A DNA stretch of 37,293 bases from Planctomycetaceae bacterium (lineage in GTDB: Bacteria > Planctomycetota > Phycisphaerae > UBA1845 > UTPLA1): the NCBI GenBank assembly GCA_011525745.1, contig WYBU01000032.1, positions 1 through 37,293 on the forward strand, read 5' to 3'. Positions within the stretch are counted from its first letter, which is position 1. Every line of letters begins with the position of its first letter. The position numbers and the translations under genes were made by a program. The notes under the pieces are model-generated. The model saw only the letters and a program-made list of their open reading frames with translations. It searched no databases and was not told where the DNA came from. Shown here one piece after another: positions 8,180-16,662 of the stretch.

Positions 8180-9100
8180 TCACGACGCCATCGCCGAGTC
8201 GTACCATCGCTCGCCCCAGCGACATCGGCCGAACAACAGCAATCCGGCCACCGCCACGGGGGCGATCGGACCGCAACTTCGGATGAACGGCACGACCGCG
8301 TCCGGTTGCGCGGGCAGCGCGACCAGCTCGACGTGCTCGTCGCGCGCCTTGGCGTTGTTCCAGCGCGCGTTCAGCTCCGCGAAAGACAAGAGCACGTGCG
8401 CTTCGAACAGCAGCTCCGGCTGGCGGATTTCGCGATCGCGCACGAGACCGACGGCGACGATCTCGCGGATGTCCTCGGGAATCAGTCCCAGTTCTTCGTT
8501 CAATTCGCGGATCACGCTGCCGAAAGCGTCGATGTGCCCGTCGTTGTCGCGGTCGGACGGTTCCAGTGCGCCGCCGAAGGTATGGACGTGCGAGGCGTGG
8601 TAGGCCACGCGCTCGCTGCGGCGGCCGTAAACAATCCGGCCATCCGTTGTCATCAAAGTCGCCGTCGTGCCGATGGGATTCGCGAAACAATTCCAGGGAA
8701 ACTCGGCCAGGCGGTGATGATTGTGCAGATTGGTGCCCACGAAGTCGCGATAGCATGTGTTGCCGACGACCAACTCCAACGTCGCTTCGGCGCCCGTGCC
8801 GTCGAGCCGATGGGCGACGTAGCGATACAGCGCGCCGTTGAACAGCAGCACGTTGCGGCCGCGCGCTTCGTCGACGCGGCGGTCCCATTCGGCGGCGATC
8901 ATCTCTTCGATGGCCGGCGTCGTCGTCCGGGGGGCGGGATCGAATCCGGTCCGCAGCCGATCGGGCGCGAACCGCCCGAACGCCATGACATCGAAGACGC
9001 GAAGATCGCATGACACGTTGAGTAGGTTAATCGCGTCGAGCGCCGCGCGACAGAAGCGGGGGAGTGCCGTCGGTTCGTAGGGTCCGCTGTACGATCCCAT
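8180..9100 (-). CDS. NUDIX hydrolase family protein
   Basis: A 306-residue soluble protein. The NUDIX box runs from FGGALEPSDRDNDG through GSVIRELNEELGL (residues ~175-205), with the REhxEExGh core intact; the upstream glycine-glutamate spacing carries an acidic insertion (SDRDNDGHID). Sequence N-terminal of the box includes LLFNGALYRY and NTCYRDFVGTN, resembling the NUDT22-like UDP-sugar diphosphatase branch, but I cannot assign a substrate. No clear ribosome-binding site precedes the ATG at 9100. The downstream minus-strand gene is the TPR protein, about 195 bp away. Confidence 0.8.
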   Translation of the reverse strand: MGSYSGPYEPTALPRFCRAALDAINLLNVSCDLRVFDVMAFGRFAPDRLRTGFDPAPRTTTPAIEEMIAAEWDRRVDEARGRNVLLFNGALYRYVAHRLDGTGAEATLELVVGNTCYRDFVGTNLHNHHRLAEFPWNCFANPIGTTATLMTTDGRIVYGRRSERVAYHASHVHTFGGALEPSDRDNDGHIDAFGSVIRELNEELGLIPEDIREIVAVGLVRDREIRQPELLFEAHVLLSFAELNARWNNAKARDEHVELVALPAQPDAVVPFIRSCGPIAPVAVAGLLLFGRCRWGERWYDSAMAS

Positions 9101-9829
9101 TAGCCATCAGCCGTCAGCGGTCAGCCTTAGGCCATAAGGCGGACTTCGGCCGCAACCAAAGAGCGGTCTTGGGCGCACTTCTCGATTACGTCTCGTCAGT
9201 CGCTGAAACTCGCGCGGATCGCGCGACATGAAGCTCCGCTGTCAACGTTTGAACGGCAACGGCGTTACGTCCTCCAGCTCGGGGCTGTGGCGGCGTGTCG
9301 CGCCGCGACATCCCTGGGCCATCGTCCCCCAAGGCCGATCGACCCCAACGGGGTCGCGGAGCGCCCGGCGACGCCTGCCGGGGCCCCGTTGGGGTCATGA
9401 TTTTTTCCAACCCGCTGCCGCGAACCAAGCTTGTTTCTACCTTGCAGGCGCGCGAATCACGGCAACAAAAACATGCGCGCAAAACGACGTCATCTTCGCG
9501 AGTCATGGAATAGGCTATACGCCGTAAGCTGAGGGCAGGTGTCCGTTGTCGGTTCGAGATTTCAGGTCCCGATTCTCGAACCTCAAGTTTGACATCTGAG
9601 ACTGCAAATCGGAACCCTCAGACCTCTCATCTCACATCTGAAATCCCGTTCGCGGCAAACTCATCAGCCACTCATCCGCGCTTGCTGTTGCGACTTTTGA
9701 CTTCTCCCCTCCGTCGCTCCGTCCCTTCGCCGCATCATTCGTCCCCTTCGTGCATTCGTGCCTTTTCCAGTCACCAATTGGGTCGCGCGTGAAGCCTGCG
9801 ATGAACCTCTGTTTTCCATTCCGCCGCCG
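9101..9829. other. 729-bp non-coding stretch with hairpins and low-complexity tracts
   Basis: No convincing gene on either strand. It contains an imperfect GTCAGC-type short repeat (9105-9130), the long inverted repeat at 9341-9396 described separately, a 9-bp inverted repeat GGTTCGAGA/TCTCGAACC (9551-9559 with 9574-9582), CATCTGA/CTCATCT-type low-complexity sequence (9585-9650) and a pyrimidine-rich tract (9685-9775). This junk-like composition is common between planctomycete genes. The open frames at 9186-9506 and 9228-9527 overlap on opposite strands and follow the repeat. Confidence 0.65.
9341..9396. repeat. Inverted repeat GACCCCAACGGGG ... CCCCGTTGGGGTC
   Basis: Perfect 13-bp arms at 9341-9353 and 9384-9396, with a GC-rich 30-nt interior that can fold further, and an AT-rich ATGATTTTTT immediately to the right. 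It looks like a REP/MITE-type intergenic element. As a terminator it would only work for a plus-strand transcript, and no plus-strand gene lies upstream. Confidence 0.8.
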
Positions 9830-10978
9830 TTAGTCGACGAACCGCACGCGCGTGTCGACCTTGATCATCTTCGCCAGACGAAGCACGTCCCAGTTGGCCA
9901 GCCGGATGCAGCCGTGCGATCCGGTCTTGCCGATCAACTCCGGCGCCGGCGTGCCGTGAATGCCGTAGCCGGGCAGGCTGAGGCCGATCCAGCACAGCCC
10001 CACCGGGTTGCGCGGGCCGGGCGGAATCGTCAGCTTCGTTTTCACCGATCGCACCTCGGGCCACATCTTCGGATCGAAGGTGTATTCCGGATCCCATGCG
10101 ATCTTGCGCACCACCGCGTCGCCCTTCGGCCGCTTCGAGGCGTATTTGGCAATCGAGCAGTGAAACAGCGCCAGCGTGCGGCCCTGTCCGTCGATGGCGC
10201 GCACCGTGCGCGCGCTCAGATCGACCTCGACCGCCGCCGCCGATGACGCCGGCGACTCTTCCCGTCCGACGTTCGGCAACAAGATGCGGTCGCCCGCTAC
10301 GAGCGACGTAAACGACCGACCCGGATTCAGCCGCGCTAGTTCGGCGCGCGTGCAATGGCCGCGCTCGGCCAGCAGCGCTTCCAGCGACTCGTAATCCAGC
10401 CGCGACAGGCGCGACTTGGCGTTCCAGTCGGTCGGGACCGGACCGACCGAGGCGAGATCGCGGCTCGTCACCACGTATTCGATCGTCGCCGGCCGTTCGT
10501 GAACGCTCAGCGCGGCGTCGCTGGCCTCGTCGAATTCGCCCGTGGCCGGCAGGCCGCGCGCCTGCTGAAACGTCCGCAGCGCCAGACGGGTCTTGGGGCC
10601 GATAGCGCCATCGATCAGGCCGGGGGAGAAGCCGGCGTGATCGAGTGCGGCCTGGCGAGCCACGGCCAGCAGCCGGCCGGAAAGGCGTCCAGGCTGAACC
10701 CCATCTCGGGGCGGCGTCGGTGTGGCCGGCCGTTTCGATGCGCCGAATTCGGCCGCGACCGGCCGGGCGGGCGTTGGGGGTCGGGCTGGGGGTGGCTGCG
10801 AGTCGGCCGGTTGGGTCGCCGCCTGGCCGTTTTCCGTCACACGCTTCAGGGCCAGTTTGCCGGTCTGCGCCTGGACGGCGCCGGGCGCCGCGTCAGCGAC
10901 AAACATCGATGCGATGGCGAGGCAAGCGGAAGATCCGAAGAAACATCGCGACGGCGATTTAGCGGCCGGTCGGGTCAT
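9830..10978 (-). CDS. Secreted L,D-transpeptidase (YkuD) with peptidoglycan-binding domain
   Basis: Start taken at 10978 (MTRPAAKSPSRCFFGSSACL), giving a signal peptide and a 382-residue exported protein. A proline/alanine linker is followed by a PG_binding_1 domain (~residues 95-155, GFSPGLIDGAIGPKTRLALRTFQ), a degenerate LysM-like segment (~190-245, AELARLNPGRSFTSLVAGDRILLPN), then the YkuD catalytic domain with His341 in HGTPAP and Cys357 in SHGCIRL. Such enzymes form 3-3 cross-links or attach proteins to peptidoglycan through the Cys acyl-enzyme. The divergent neighbour is a lipoprotein at 11346. Family and secretion are firm; the exact cross-link made is not known. Confidence 0.92.
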   Translation of the reverse strand: MTRPAAKSPSRCFFGSSACLAIASMFVADAAPGAVQAQTGKLALKRVTENGQAATQPADSQPPPARPPTPARPVAAEFGASKRPATPTPPRDGVQPGRLSGRLLAVARQAALDHAGFSPGLIDGAIGPKTRLALRTFQQARGLPATGEFDEASDAALSVHERPATIEYVVTSRDLASVGPVPTDWNAKSRLSRLDYESLEALLAERGHCTRAELARLNPGRSFTSLVAGDRILLPNVGREESPASSAAAVEVDLSARTVRAIDGQGRTLALFHCSIAKYASKRPKGDAVVRKIAWDPEYTFDPKMWPEVRSVKTKLTIPPGPRNPVGLCWIGLSLPGYGIHGTPAPELIGKTGSHGCIRLANWDVLRLAKMIKVDTRVRFVD

Positions 10979-11345
10979 GGGGAATTCATCGGCGATTCTG
11001 GGCGTCGTGGCGTATCCGGGCAAGGAGGATCGTGGCGTCCGCTGAATAACTGAGCGCGATTCGGGGGCGAGCCGTTGGGCGGGCTGGGAATCAGGCCGCG
11101 ACAACGGGAAAGCGGCGGTTCGCGGGGGCCGTTGCCCAAGCTCATTGTGGGGTCCGACGCGTCCGGGGCGAAATCGGCCGACAGGCGGATTTTTGTGGAT
11201 TTGGACTGTTCACGTGGCGAGAACGGGGTTAGAATCCACGTAGGCCCGTCGGGTCCGGCCCGGATCGACGGTGCAACCCATACCTGACAACCGTCCCGCC
11301 CCGCACGGGGGCTTTCGGCAGGCATTGTTTTGGGAGGTTTGTATC

Positions 11346-12527
11346 ATGCTTTCTCGTCATGTTCACGCAGTGGGTGTCTTCGCAACGGCCGTCGCGATGC
11401 TTGTGCTCGCAGGGGGCTGCCAGACTCCGGTCACGGTCCAGCCGCCCGTCGATGGGGGCGGCAATCCGCCCGTCGGGGATGCTACGCAGCCGATTGTAAA
11501 CTTCACGTCACCGACGGAATCCGCCGACGTCAATGATCTGCAACAGATCATGGTGAAGTACCGCGTGATTTCGCAGCGGCCCACGACGGTCAAGCTGTTG
11601 CTCGACACCGATACGAATCCCGGCAACATGAACGAGATGGATCTGGCGCCGATCCGTTCGTATTCGCAGCCGAACCCCACGGATGAAGTCCCGCTGGTGG
11701 CGGCGCGCTATCCGTACGGCAGCTACTGGATTCGGGCGATCGTCAGCGACGGGCAGCATGAAGAGACCTATCTGGCCAGCGGCACGGTTCGCATCGTTCC
11801 GTCGTCGCTGAACCCCGGCGAAGATCCGGGCACGACGGACCTGGCCGGTCTCGAGATCGTCTATACGTCGGGCGAGCCGGTGACCGTCAACGGCAAGATT
11901 CCGTTCGCCGATTTGTGGTGGGAGCTGGATCCGCTGGACAACCTGGCCCCGCGCGTGATCATGCCGATCGAGGTCACCGAGCCGATCCAGATCAGCCGCA
12001 TGCAGGCGTTCACCTACGGGCGGACCGACGTAATGCCGCGGCGCTTCGAAATCTACCAGGGCACCGACGAAAACAGCGAAGGCACGCTGATCCACCAGTT
12101 CAACGAAGACAAGACGTCGCACTTCGGCGGCAAGTGGGTGACGATGACGCTGTCCCCGCCGGTTACCTTGCAGCCCGGCAAGTACGGCATCTCGTATCAT
12201 TCGCGCTTCGAGTTCACCGAGCGAGTCGCGGGCAACAGCCCGATCGGCGCCGGCTTCGTGTGGGTCAGTCCGGTCGGCGGCGCGCCGTTCGCGAAGCTCG
12301 ATGCCGAAGTCTTCGGCTTCACGCCCAACTTCGCCATTCGCCTGCTGGGCAAGCATCTGAACAGTTCGTCGGCCCGCGCCAAGGAACCGACTGTGCTTCC
12401 CAAGGCGCCGCGGCTGGTCTATCGCAACGGCGATGAGCGGGCGGTTTTCGCGCCGCACGAGGACGAATTGATGGAGCTGCTGCCGCAGTATCACGTGAGC
12501 TGGCGCGAGGTGCTACCGCAGGAGTAG
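11346..12527 (+). CDS. Putative lipoprotein with beta-rich C-terminal domain
   Basis: Start at 11346 is supported by GGGAGGT about 9 nt upstream; 393 residues. The N-terminus is a lipoprotein signal (HVHAVGVFATAVAMLVLAGGC) with the lipid-modified cysteine in LAGGC. A glycine/proline linker (~30-50) is followed by a domain that opens VNFTSPTESADV, as in Ig-like or cadherin-like modules. The second half (~185-350) is beta-rich (GGKWVTMTLSPPVTLQPGKYGISYHS). No enzyme motif is visible. The gene is probably monocistronic, as a strong terminator follows 40 bp downstream. Function unknown; likely a periplasmic or surface lipoprotein. Confidence 0.8.
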   Translation: MLSRHVHAVGVFATAVAMLVLAGGCQTPVTVQPPVDGGGNPPVGDATQPIVNFTSPTESADVNDLQQIMVKYRVISQRPTTVKLLLDTDTNPGNMNEMDLAPIRSYSQPNPTDEVPLVAARYPYGSYWIRAIVSDGQHEETYLASGTVRIVPSSLNPGEDPGTTDLAGLEIVYTSGEPVTVNGKIPFADLWWELDPLDNLAPRVIMPIEVTEPIQISRMQAFTYGRTDVMPRRFEIYQGTDENSEGTLIHQFNEDKTSHFGGKWVTMTLSPPVTLQPGKYGISYHSRFEFTERVAGNSPIGAGFVWVSPVGGAPFAKLDAEVFGFTPNFAIRLLGKHLNSSSARAKEPTVLPKAPRLVYRNGDERAVFAPHEDELMELLPQYHVSWREVLPQE

Positions 12528-12567
12528 GCGGCGGCCGTCGCGAATCGGCATTGAGATTGAGCTAATG

Positions 12568-12607
12568 TCGCCGCGCTGCGTGCGGAATGCAGCGCGGCGA
12601 TTTTTTT
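12568..12607 (+). terminator. Rho-independent terminator of the lipoprotein gene
   Basis: A perfect 12-bp stem, TCGCCGCGCTGC (12568-12579) with GCAGCGCGGCGA (12589-12600), a 9-nt loop and a seven-T run at 12601-12607. It separates the lipoprotein from the ArsR promoter. Confidence 0.95.
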
Positions 12608-12618
12608 GCGCCGCGGGC

Positions 12619-12658
12619 TTGACACCGCGCCGATCGTCATGTAACCTGTAGGTTACAT
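12619..12658 (+). promoter_or_regulatory. Promoter with palindromic operator abutting the ArsR start codon
   Basis: A consensus -35 TTGACA at 12619-12624 is followed after 17 bp by TAACCT (12642-12647) as a weak -10. The 20-bp palindrome ATGTAACCTGTAGGTTACAT (12639-12658; arms perfect, central GT unpaired) covers the -10 and ends one base before the ATG at 12659. This is the expected geometry for repression by the encoded dimeric ArsR protein. The transcript would begin only a few bases before the ATG, so the mRNA may be leaderless. Confidence 0.8.
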
Positions 12659-12997
12659 ATGAAGCAGGACGACATGGATGCCGTCTTTGCGGCGCTGGCT
12701 CATGCGGACCGACGGAGGATTCTGGACTTCGTGAAAAACCGGCCGGGCTGCTGCGTCAACGACGTGTGCGCCGTCTTCGCGACCAGCCGCGTGGCGGTGA
12801 TGAAACACCTGAACGTCCTGCGCGAGGCGGGCTTGCTGACTTCGGAAAAACACGGTCGGCGACGGGCGTTATACGTCAACGCCGTGCCGATTCAGATGAT
12901 TTACGACCGCTGGACGACGGAGTTCAGCGCGCTGTGGGCGGGTCAGATGACGCGGATCAAGTACCGCGTGGAGTCAAAGGGACGCAAAGATGGCTGA
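12659..12997 (+). CDS. ArsR-family winged-helix transcriptional regulator
   Basis: 112 residues, cytoplasmic dimeric repressor type. The helix-turn-helix is visible as VNDVCAVFATSRVAVMKHLNVLREAGLL (residues ~37-64), followed by the wing SEKHGRRRALYVN. It has the ArsR subtype sequence (AVFAALAHADRRRILDF) usually paired with SRPBCC/AHSA1 genes and lacks the CxC metal-binding motif of metal sensors. The ATG at 12659 lies at the operator edge; an alternative in-frame ATG at 12674 has AGGA just upstream and matches the usual family N-terminus better, so the true start is uncertain. The stop overlaps the downstream SRPBCC gene by 8 bp, indicating an autoregulated two-gene operon. Confidence 0.92.
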   Translation: MKQDDMDAVFAALAHADRRRILDFVKNRPGCCVNDVCAVFATSRVAVMKHLNVLREAGLLTSEKHGRRRALYVNAVPIQMIYDRWTTEFSALWAGQMTRIKYRVESKGRKDG

Positions 12998-13508
12998 GAC
13001 CGAACGGGCGGTGTTTCGCGTGGTGATTCGCGGCCGGATCGACGACGTGTGGCGCGAGATCACGAAGACCGACGAAGTTCAGAAGTGCATATTCAACATG
13101 CGCCTGCACACGCCGGGGCTGAAGTCCGGCGCGCCGATCCAGATGCGCACCGGCAGCGGCCGGTACACGGGCGTCGTGGGCGAGGTACTGGAGTTCGATC
13201 CGCCCCGCCGCTACGCGCACACGTTCCGCTTCACCAATTACGACGATCCGCCCTGCAAGGTGATCTACGATCTGCGCGAAGTCGCCGAGGGCGTCGAGTT
13301 CACGCTGACTCTCGACGAAATGCCCGCCGGCACAAAGACCGCCAAGCAGATGAAGCAGGGCGGAACGATGATCGTCAACACGCTCAAGGCCGTCGTCGAG
13401 ACCGGCCGGCCGTCGTTCGGCGTGCGGATGCTCTACGTGCTGTTCGGGCTGCTGGAGCCGTTGTCGCCGAAGAAGCAGCGCGTCGAGAACTGGCCGCTGG
13501 GCGCGTAG
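12990..13508 (+). CDS. SRPBCC (AHSA1/START-like) domain protein
   Basis: 172 residues, cytoplasmic. It follows the SRPBCC/AHSA1 pattern: an N-terminal strand FRVVIRGRIDDVWREIT, then GEVLEFDPPRRYAHTFRFTNYDDPPCKVIYDLREV and a C-terminal helix (~residues 120-135). These helix-grip proteins bind hydrophobic ligands and are commonly encoded next to ArsR-type repressors. The gene overlaps arsR by 8 bp and is expected to be controlled by the palindrome at 12639-12658. The C-terminus carries an extra ~35 residues (PSFGVRMLYVLFGLLEPLSPKKQR) that may associate with a membrane. Ligand unknown. Confidence 0.88.
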   Translation: MAETERAVFRVVIRGRIDDVWREITKTDEVQKCIFNMRLHTPGLKSGAPIQMRTGSGRYTGVVGEVLEFDPPRRYAHTFRFTNYDDPPCKVIYDLREVAEGVEFTLTLDEMPAGTKTAKQMKQGGTMIVNTLKAVVETGRPSFGVRMLYVLFGLLEPLSPKKQRVENWPLGA

Positions 13509-13798
13509 GAGTCGTCAGGAGTCGCGCACAAGTAACCACGACGATTGTGCTGGGTGGTACGGGCAGCTTGCCCGTCCCAAACGGGCGGGACGCCTTGCCA
13601 CCCCTCTGCAATTCGCTCATCTAAATTCCGCGCGACGCCTTGGACATGCCCTGTCGCCAGCAGGATTGGCGTGAGGCGTAAACTGTTGGAACTCGCGTGG
13701 AACGGCCCCGCCTGCGAAAGGGGGGCGCAGCCCGATCGTGCAGGCAGAACGCCCGCACAGCGCGTGCGGTTTCTGGACCAGTGCAAAGGAAAGCCCAT
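13509..13798. other. Intergenic region with dispersed hairpin repeats
   Basis: No gene. Contains a GGTACGGGCAGCTTGCCCGTCC element (13557-13580; the motif GGTACGGGC recurs inverted near 15306) and a GGAACGGCCCCGCCTGCG block (13696-13760) that is related to 24496-24530 and to 16316-16360. These are GC-rich hairpin-forming intergenic repeats. The ribosome-binding site of the next gene (AAAGGAAAG) is at its right end. Confidence 0.65.
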
Positions 13799-14365
13799 AT
13801 GGCGAAATCTCCCGAAGAAATGACCGAATCCATGATCGCCAATCTCAAGGAAAAAACCGGCAAGCCGCTGGACGAATGGCTGGCCGTCGTGCGAAAGGGC
13901 AAGTTCGCCCGGCACGGCGAGATCGTGCAGCATCTCAAGAGCGAGCACGGCGTCGGACACGGATACGCGAACCTGATCGCGCAGCGCGCGCTGGCGCCGG
14001 CCGGCGCGACCGCGCCCGGCGGCGATGAACTGGTCGCGGCCCAGTACGCCGGCCCGAAGGCGGTACTGCGCCCGGTGTACGACGCGCTGATCGCGGCCGT
14101 ACGAAAGTTTGGCGACGACGTCGAGATCGCGCCGAAGAAGACCTACGTCAGCCTGCGGCGCAGCAAGCAGTTCGCGCTGATCCAGCCGTCGACCGCGTCG
14201 CGCATCGACGTGGGCATCAATCTCAAGGGCACGACGGCCCAGGACCGGCTGGAGGCCTCGGGCAGCTTCAACGCCATGGTCTCGCATCGCGTGCGCGTCG
14301 AGTCGAGCAAGGATGTCGACGCCGAATTGATCGGCTGGCTGAAAATGGCGTACGAAGCGGCCTGA
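13799..14365 (+). CDS. DUF4287 plus DUF5655 domain protein
   Basis: 188 residues; start at 13799 supported by AAAGGAAAG about 6 nt upstream. The N-terminal ~65 residues (MAKSPEEMTESMIANLKEKTGK, then GKFARHGEIVQHLKSEHGVGHGYANLIAQ) are a DUF4287 module. Residues ~85-185 (YDALIAAVRKFGDDVEIAPKKTYVSLRR, then KQFALIQP) are a DUF5655 module. Both are soluble, and their combination is common in many bacteria, but neither has an established activity. No signal peptide or catalytic motif is visible. It stands alone between repeat-rich spacers. Confidence 0.85.
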   Translation: MAKSPEEMTESMIANLKEKTGKPLDEWLAVVRKGKFARHGEIVQHLKSEHGVGHGYANLIAQRALAPAGATAPGGDELVAAQYAGPKAVLRPVYDALIAAVRKFGDDVEIAPKKTYVSLRRSKQFALIQPSTASRIDVGINLKGTTAQDRLEASGSFNAMVSHRVRVESSKDVDAELIGWLKMAYEAA

Positions 14366-14535
14366 GTGGCGGGCGCGGTCGCTGGATGATCGAATCGCAA
14401 GCGCGTTTGAGGCGGGAAACGCGCCGCGCCGTGTCAGCGTCAGCGCCGCGGCGGGATCCGAAACACCCCGCGTAGGCGCCGCTGCATGCGTGCCAGCCAC
14501 AAGCGCAATCGCCGCGGACTGGTGCATGCCAACCG

Positions 14536-14940
14536 CTACCGCGGCTTCGCCGGCGACCAGCCGCACAGGGGGCACTGGGAGGGCGAGCGATCGGGCGGGC
14601 GGCGGTCGAAAATGGCGCCATCGACGGGGCACTTCAGCGCGGCCACGGCCCACTTGCGGCATTTCGGACAGGGCGCGACCCGTACCGTCAGCGGGATGTC
14701 GCCGGGCTTCAGCTCGGCGGCGGGGTGGCGGGCGTCGATCGTCCGGCCGTCGTACTCCGCCGCGGTCAGTCCGAAACCGTTTACGCATTCGTAGCAGTAC
14801 CACCAAGTCTGCGACTCGGCGGTGTGGGGCGCGGCCTCGTCGCCGAAGAAGGTCCCGCCGCGCGCCCAGATCACGCCGGCCAACGTGAACAAGCCCGCGG
14901 CGAGCGCGAGCAGGTACATCCTTCGATTCTGAGCCGCCAT
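14536..14940 (-). CDS. Membrane-anchored zinc-ribbon protein
   Basis: 134 residues from the ATG at 14940 (MAAQNRRMYLLALAAGLFTL); earlier in-frame codons run into repeat sequence and are unlikely to be translated. One N-terminal transmembrane segment is followed by four cysteine clusters (CYEC, CPKCRKW, CPVDGA, CPLCGW), probably two zinc ribbons. Proteins of this kind are frequent beside pseudopilin genes in planctomycetes; the pseudopilin here lies ~450 bp upstream on the same strand. Function unknown. Confidence 0.75.
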   Translation of the reverse strand: MAAQNRRMYLLALAAGLFTLAGVIWARGGTFFGDEAAPHTAESQTWWYCYECVNGFGLTAAEYDGRTIDARHPAAELKPGDIPLTVRVAPCPKCRKWAVAALKCPVDGAIFDRRPPDRSPSQCPLCGWSPAKPR

Positions 14941-15080
14941 GTCGCAAATCCGCTGCGTCCGCCGTGACGCGTTTGCAGGGTCCGGCCGCCCGTCATCGCA
15001 CCGGCCAGCGCGGAATCGTAGCGTCCGCTGAGCGGACCGAATATTGTCCGCACTGCTGCAAGCCCGTGCTACGCTGAGTG

Positions 15081-15158
15081 ATCCGAGCCGCAAGCGCCAG
15101 CGCTGCGGTCTCGCCACGGCGTGAGGGCAACCCCGGCTCTGGCGCTTGGGGCTCGGAT
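15081..15158. repeat. 78-bp dispersed hairpin element, copy 1
   Basis: Arms ATCCGAGCCGCAAGCGCCAG and CTGGCGCTTGGGGCTCGGAT pair over about 20 bp with one mismatch. A conserved interior (GCCAC, AGGGC, ACCCCGG) links them. A homologous copy lies at 24641-24718 in the same orientation. Probably a REP-like or non-autonomous transposable element. Confidence 0.85.
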
Positions 15159-15391
15159 TCGCACGTGCTGCACCCCCGCGAAGGCGGTGGCCGTGGCACG
15201 CGAGACACAGCCAAAGGCGGCTGTGCCGTCCAATTGACGCGAGCGAAAGCGCGATGGCTGGATCCCGCTCGCTTACGCTTCGCGGCTCTGAACTGCACGG
15301 GCGGGACGCCCGTACCACCCGAACCACCCGAGCCACAAGGACCCTTTCGCACGAGGGCTTGACCGTGCCAGCCGTGCAAGTGTGACGCCTC
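15159..15391. repeat. Cluster of dispersed repeat elements downstream of the pseudopilin
   Basis: Contains a CACAGCC/GGCTGTG hairpin (15206-15225) related to one at 24435-24454, a copy of the 30-bp ATCCCGCTCGCTTACGC element (15262-15291), an inverted CGGGCGGGACGCCCG block (15299-15313) and a 19-bp sequence CGAGGGCTTGACCGTGCCA (15352-15370). The reverse complement of the last one occurs inside the PAP2 gene at 29105-29123. No gene was found here. Confidence 0.7.
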
Positions 15392-16216
15392 CTACCGCAC
15401 GGGCCAGATGCTCCAGTCGACGCCGCGCGGATAACGCGTGTCCATATAAGGCGCGTCGCCCCGGCCATCGAGGAACAGCACGTTGTGTCGCGACCACTTG
15501 CGGTGCCAGCCGCGCGTCTGGAGTCCCCCGCCGGTGGGCAGTGCGTCTTGAAGGACGGAGTGGCAGATCGACTCGTAAATCACGACGAAGCGCGACGCCG
15601 GTCCGCCGATGAGGTCGTGGATCATGGGGTCCGAGCGCATCGCCATCTGGAACGTGCCCCAGTTTTGCGCCGGGTAGTAGAAATTCATCCACCACCAGTT
15701 GATGGCGTAGCTGTTGCCGGCCGCCTGCCACGACTGTTGCCAGTCGGCGTCGTTGAACGGAAACGGCGGCAGGGCGCCGATGGTGCCGAAGCCGCGGGTG
15801 CGGTCGCCCGGGCAGATGTAGAGGTCGATCTGCTGCCGACCGCGGTAGCCGGGGGCGATGTAGGGGTTAAACGGGCGGGCCTCAGCGGGATGGTGCATGT
15901 AGTCGATGTTGGTTCCGAAGGCCGGATCGGGGTCCGGCGCGATAAAGCCGCCCCATGCGAATTGCGAGATGATACTGGCGGCGGGATGGGGATGAATCCA
16001 GGGCAGCTTGTCGTTCTTGTCCTGCATGTACATCGTCACGGCCGCGCCCATCTGGCGGAGGTTGGCCAGGCATTTGACCTTCTTGCCCTCCTCGCGCGCC
16101 TGTCCGAGCGCGGGCAGCAGGACGGAGACGAGCACGGCGATGATGGCGATGACGACGAGAAGCTCGATGAGCGTAAATGCACGCTGGGGCGAAAAGCGGT
16201 GCGACGCGAGGCTCAT
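15392..16216 (-). CDS. Type II secretion-type pseudopilin, DUF1559-like
   Basis: 274 residues; start at 16216 has GGGAGG about 8 nt upstream. The class III prepilin signal [20 protein letters not shown] is cleaved before the phenylalanine, giving a long N-terminal helix. It is followed by [20 protein letters not shown], the conserved motif of the planctomycete H-X9-DG family, and near the C-terminus by [12 protein letters not shown]. These proteins assemble into pseudopilus-like fibres or act as minor pilins; planctomycetes encode very many. It may be cotranscribed with the zinc-ribbon membrane protein downstream. Confidence 0.92.
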   Translation of the reverse strand: MSLASHRFSPQRAFTLIELLVVIAIIAVLVSVLLPALGQAREEGKKVKCLANLRQMGAAVTMYMQDKNDKLPWIHPHPAASIISQFAWGGFIAPDPDPAFGTNIDYMHHPAEARPFNPYIAPGYRGRQQIDLYICPGDRTRGFGTIGALPPFPFNDADWQQSWQAAGNSYAINWWWMNFYYPAQNWGTFQMAMRSDPMIHDLIGGPASRFVVIYESICHSVLQDALPTGGGLQTRGWHRKWSRHNVLFLDGRGDAPYMDTRYPRGVDWSIWPVR

Positions 16217-16662
16217 GATGTCGGCCTCCCGGTGTGGCGTGCCGGCGAAAGCACATGCTGGCAATGCGGACAGCGGTCCAGGTCAGAAAACGATGCACCT
16301 TGTTACTGTCGCATAACGGGATTGCAGCCCGTTCGTGCGGGCAGAATGCCCGCACCACGCGGCAAGAAGACGCAGACATGCCGGCGATACGTGCCCACGC
16401 CCGCGCAATGGGCGATTGTCGCAATTCGCGGCGCTGTCGGCGCGTCGGCCCGGCCGGCTGAATCTCCGCGACTCCCAACCGTGAATCTATCCGAAATCGC
16501 GGCCGGCCTCAATACGACGGCCGGCGCGCCGCCGCCGCCTGCCGCGGTCCTCGCGTCACTTGTCCGGCGGCGGCGATGCCCGTAGGCTTTTACGTTTCGG
16601 AGCGAGAGGTTCGTTCCGCGCGTTCGATCATCGCCGTCGCTGCGCAATACTTTGGAGGCTGC
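16217..16662. other. 446-bp divergent intergenic region before the EF-G gene
   Basis: Separates a minus-strand pseudopilin from the plus-strand EF-G and must hold both promoters, which I cannot pin down. It contains the perfect hairpin TGCGGGCA-GAA-TGCCCGCA (16336-16354), part of a repeat block related to 13738-13760 and 24496-24560. The EF-G ribosome-binding site GGAGG lies at 16654-16658. No gene is supported. Confidence 0.6.

Noticed and set aside
9541..9600. tRNA gene at the GGTTCGAGA motif
   Set aside because: The motif is part of a simple inverted repeat; no acceptor, D or anticodon arms can be formed around it.
11508..12494. Long minus-strand frame opposite the lipoprotein
   Set aside because: Shadow frame caused by high GC codon bias; the plus frame has a signal peptide, ribosome-binding site and terminator.
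13433..14947. 504-codon minus-strand frame over the SRPBCC and DUF4287 genes
   Set aside because: Shadow of two well-recognised plus-strand genes and the 14536-14940 gene region; arginine- and alanine-rich composition.
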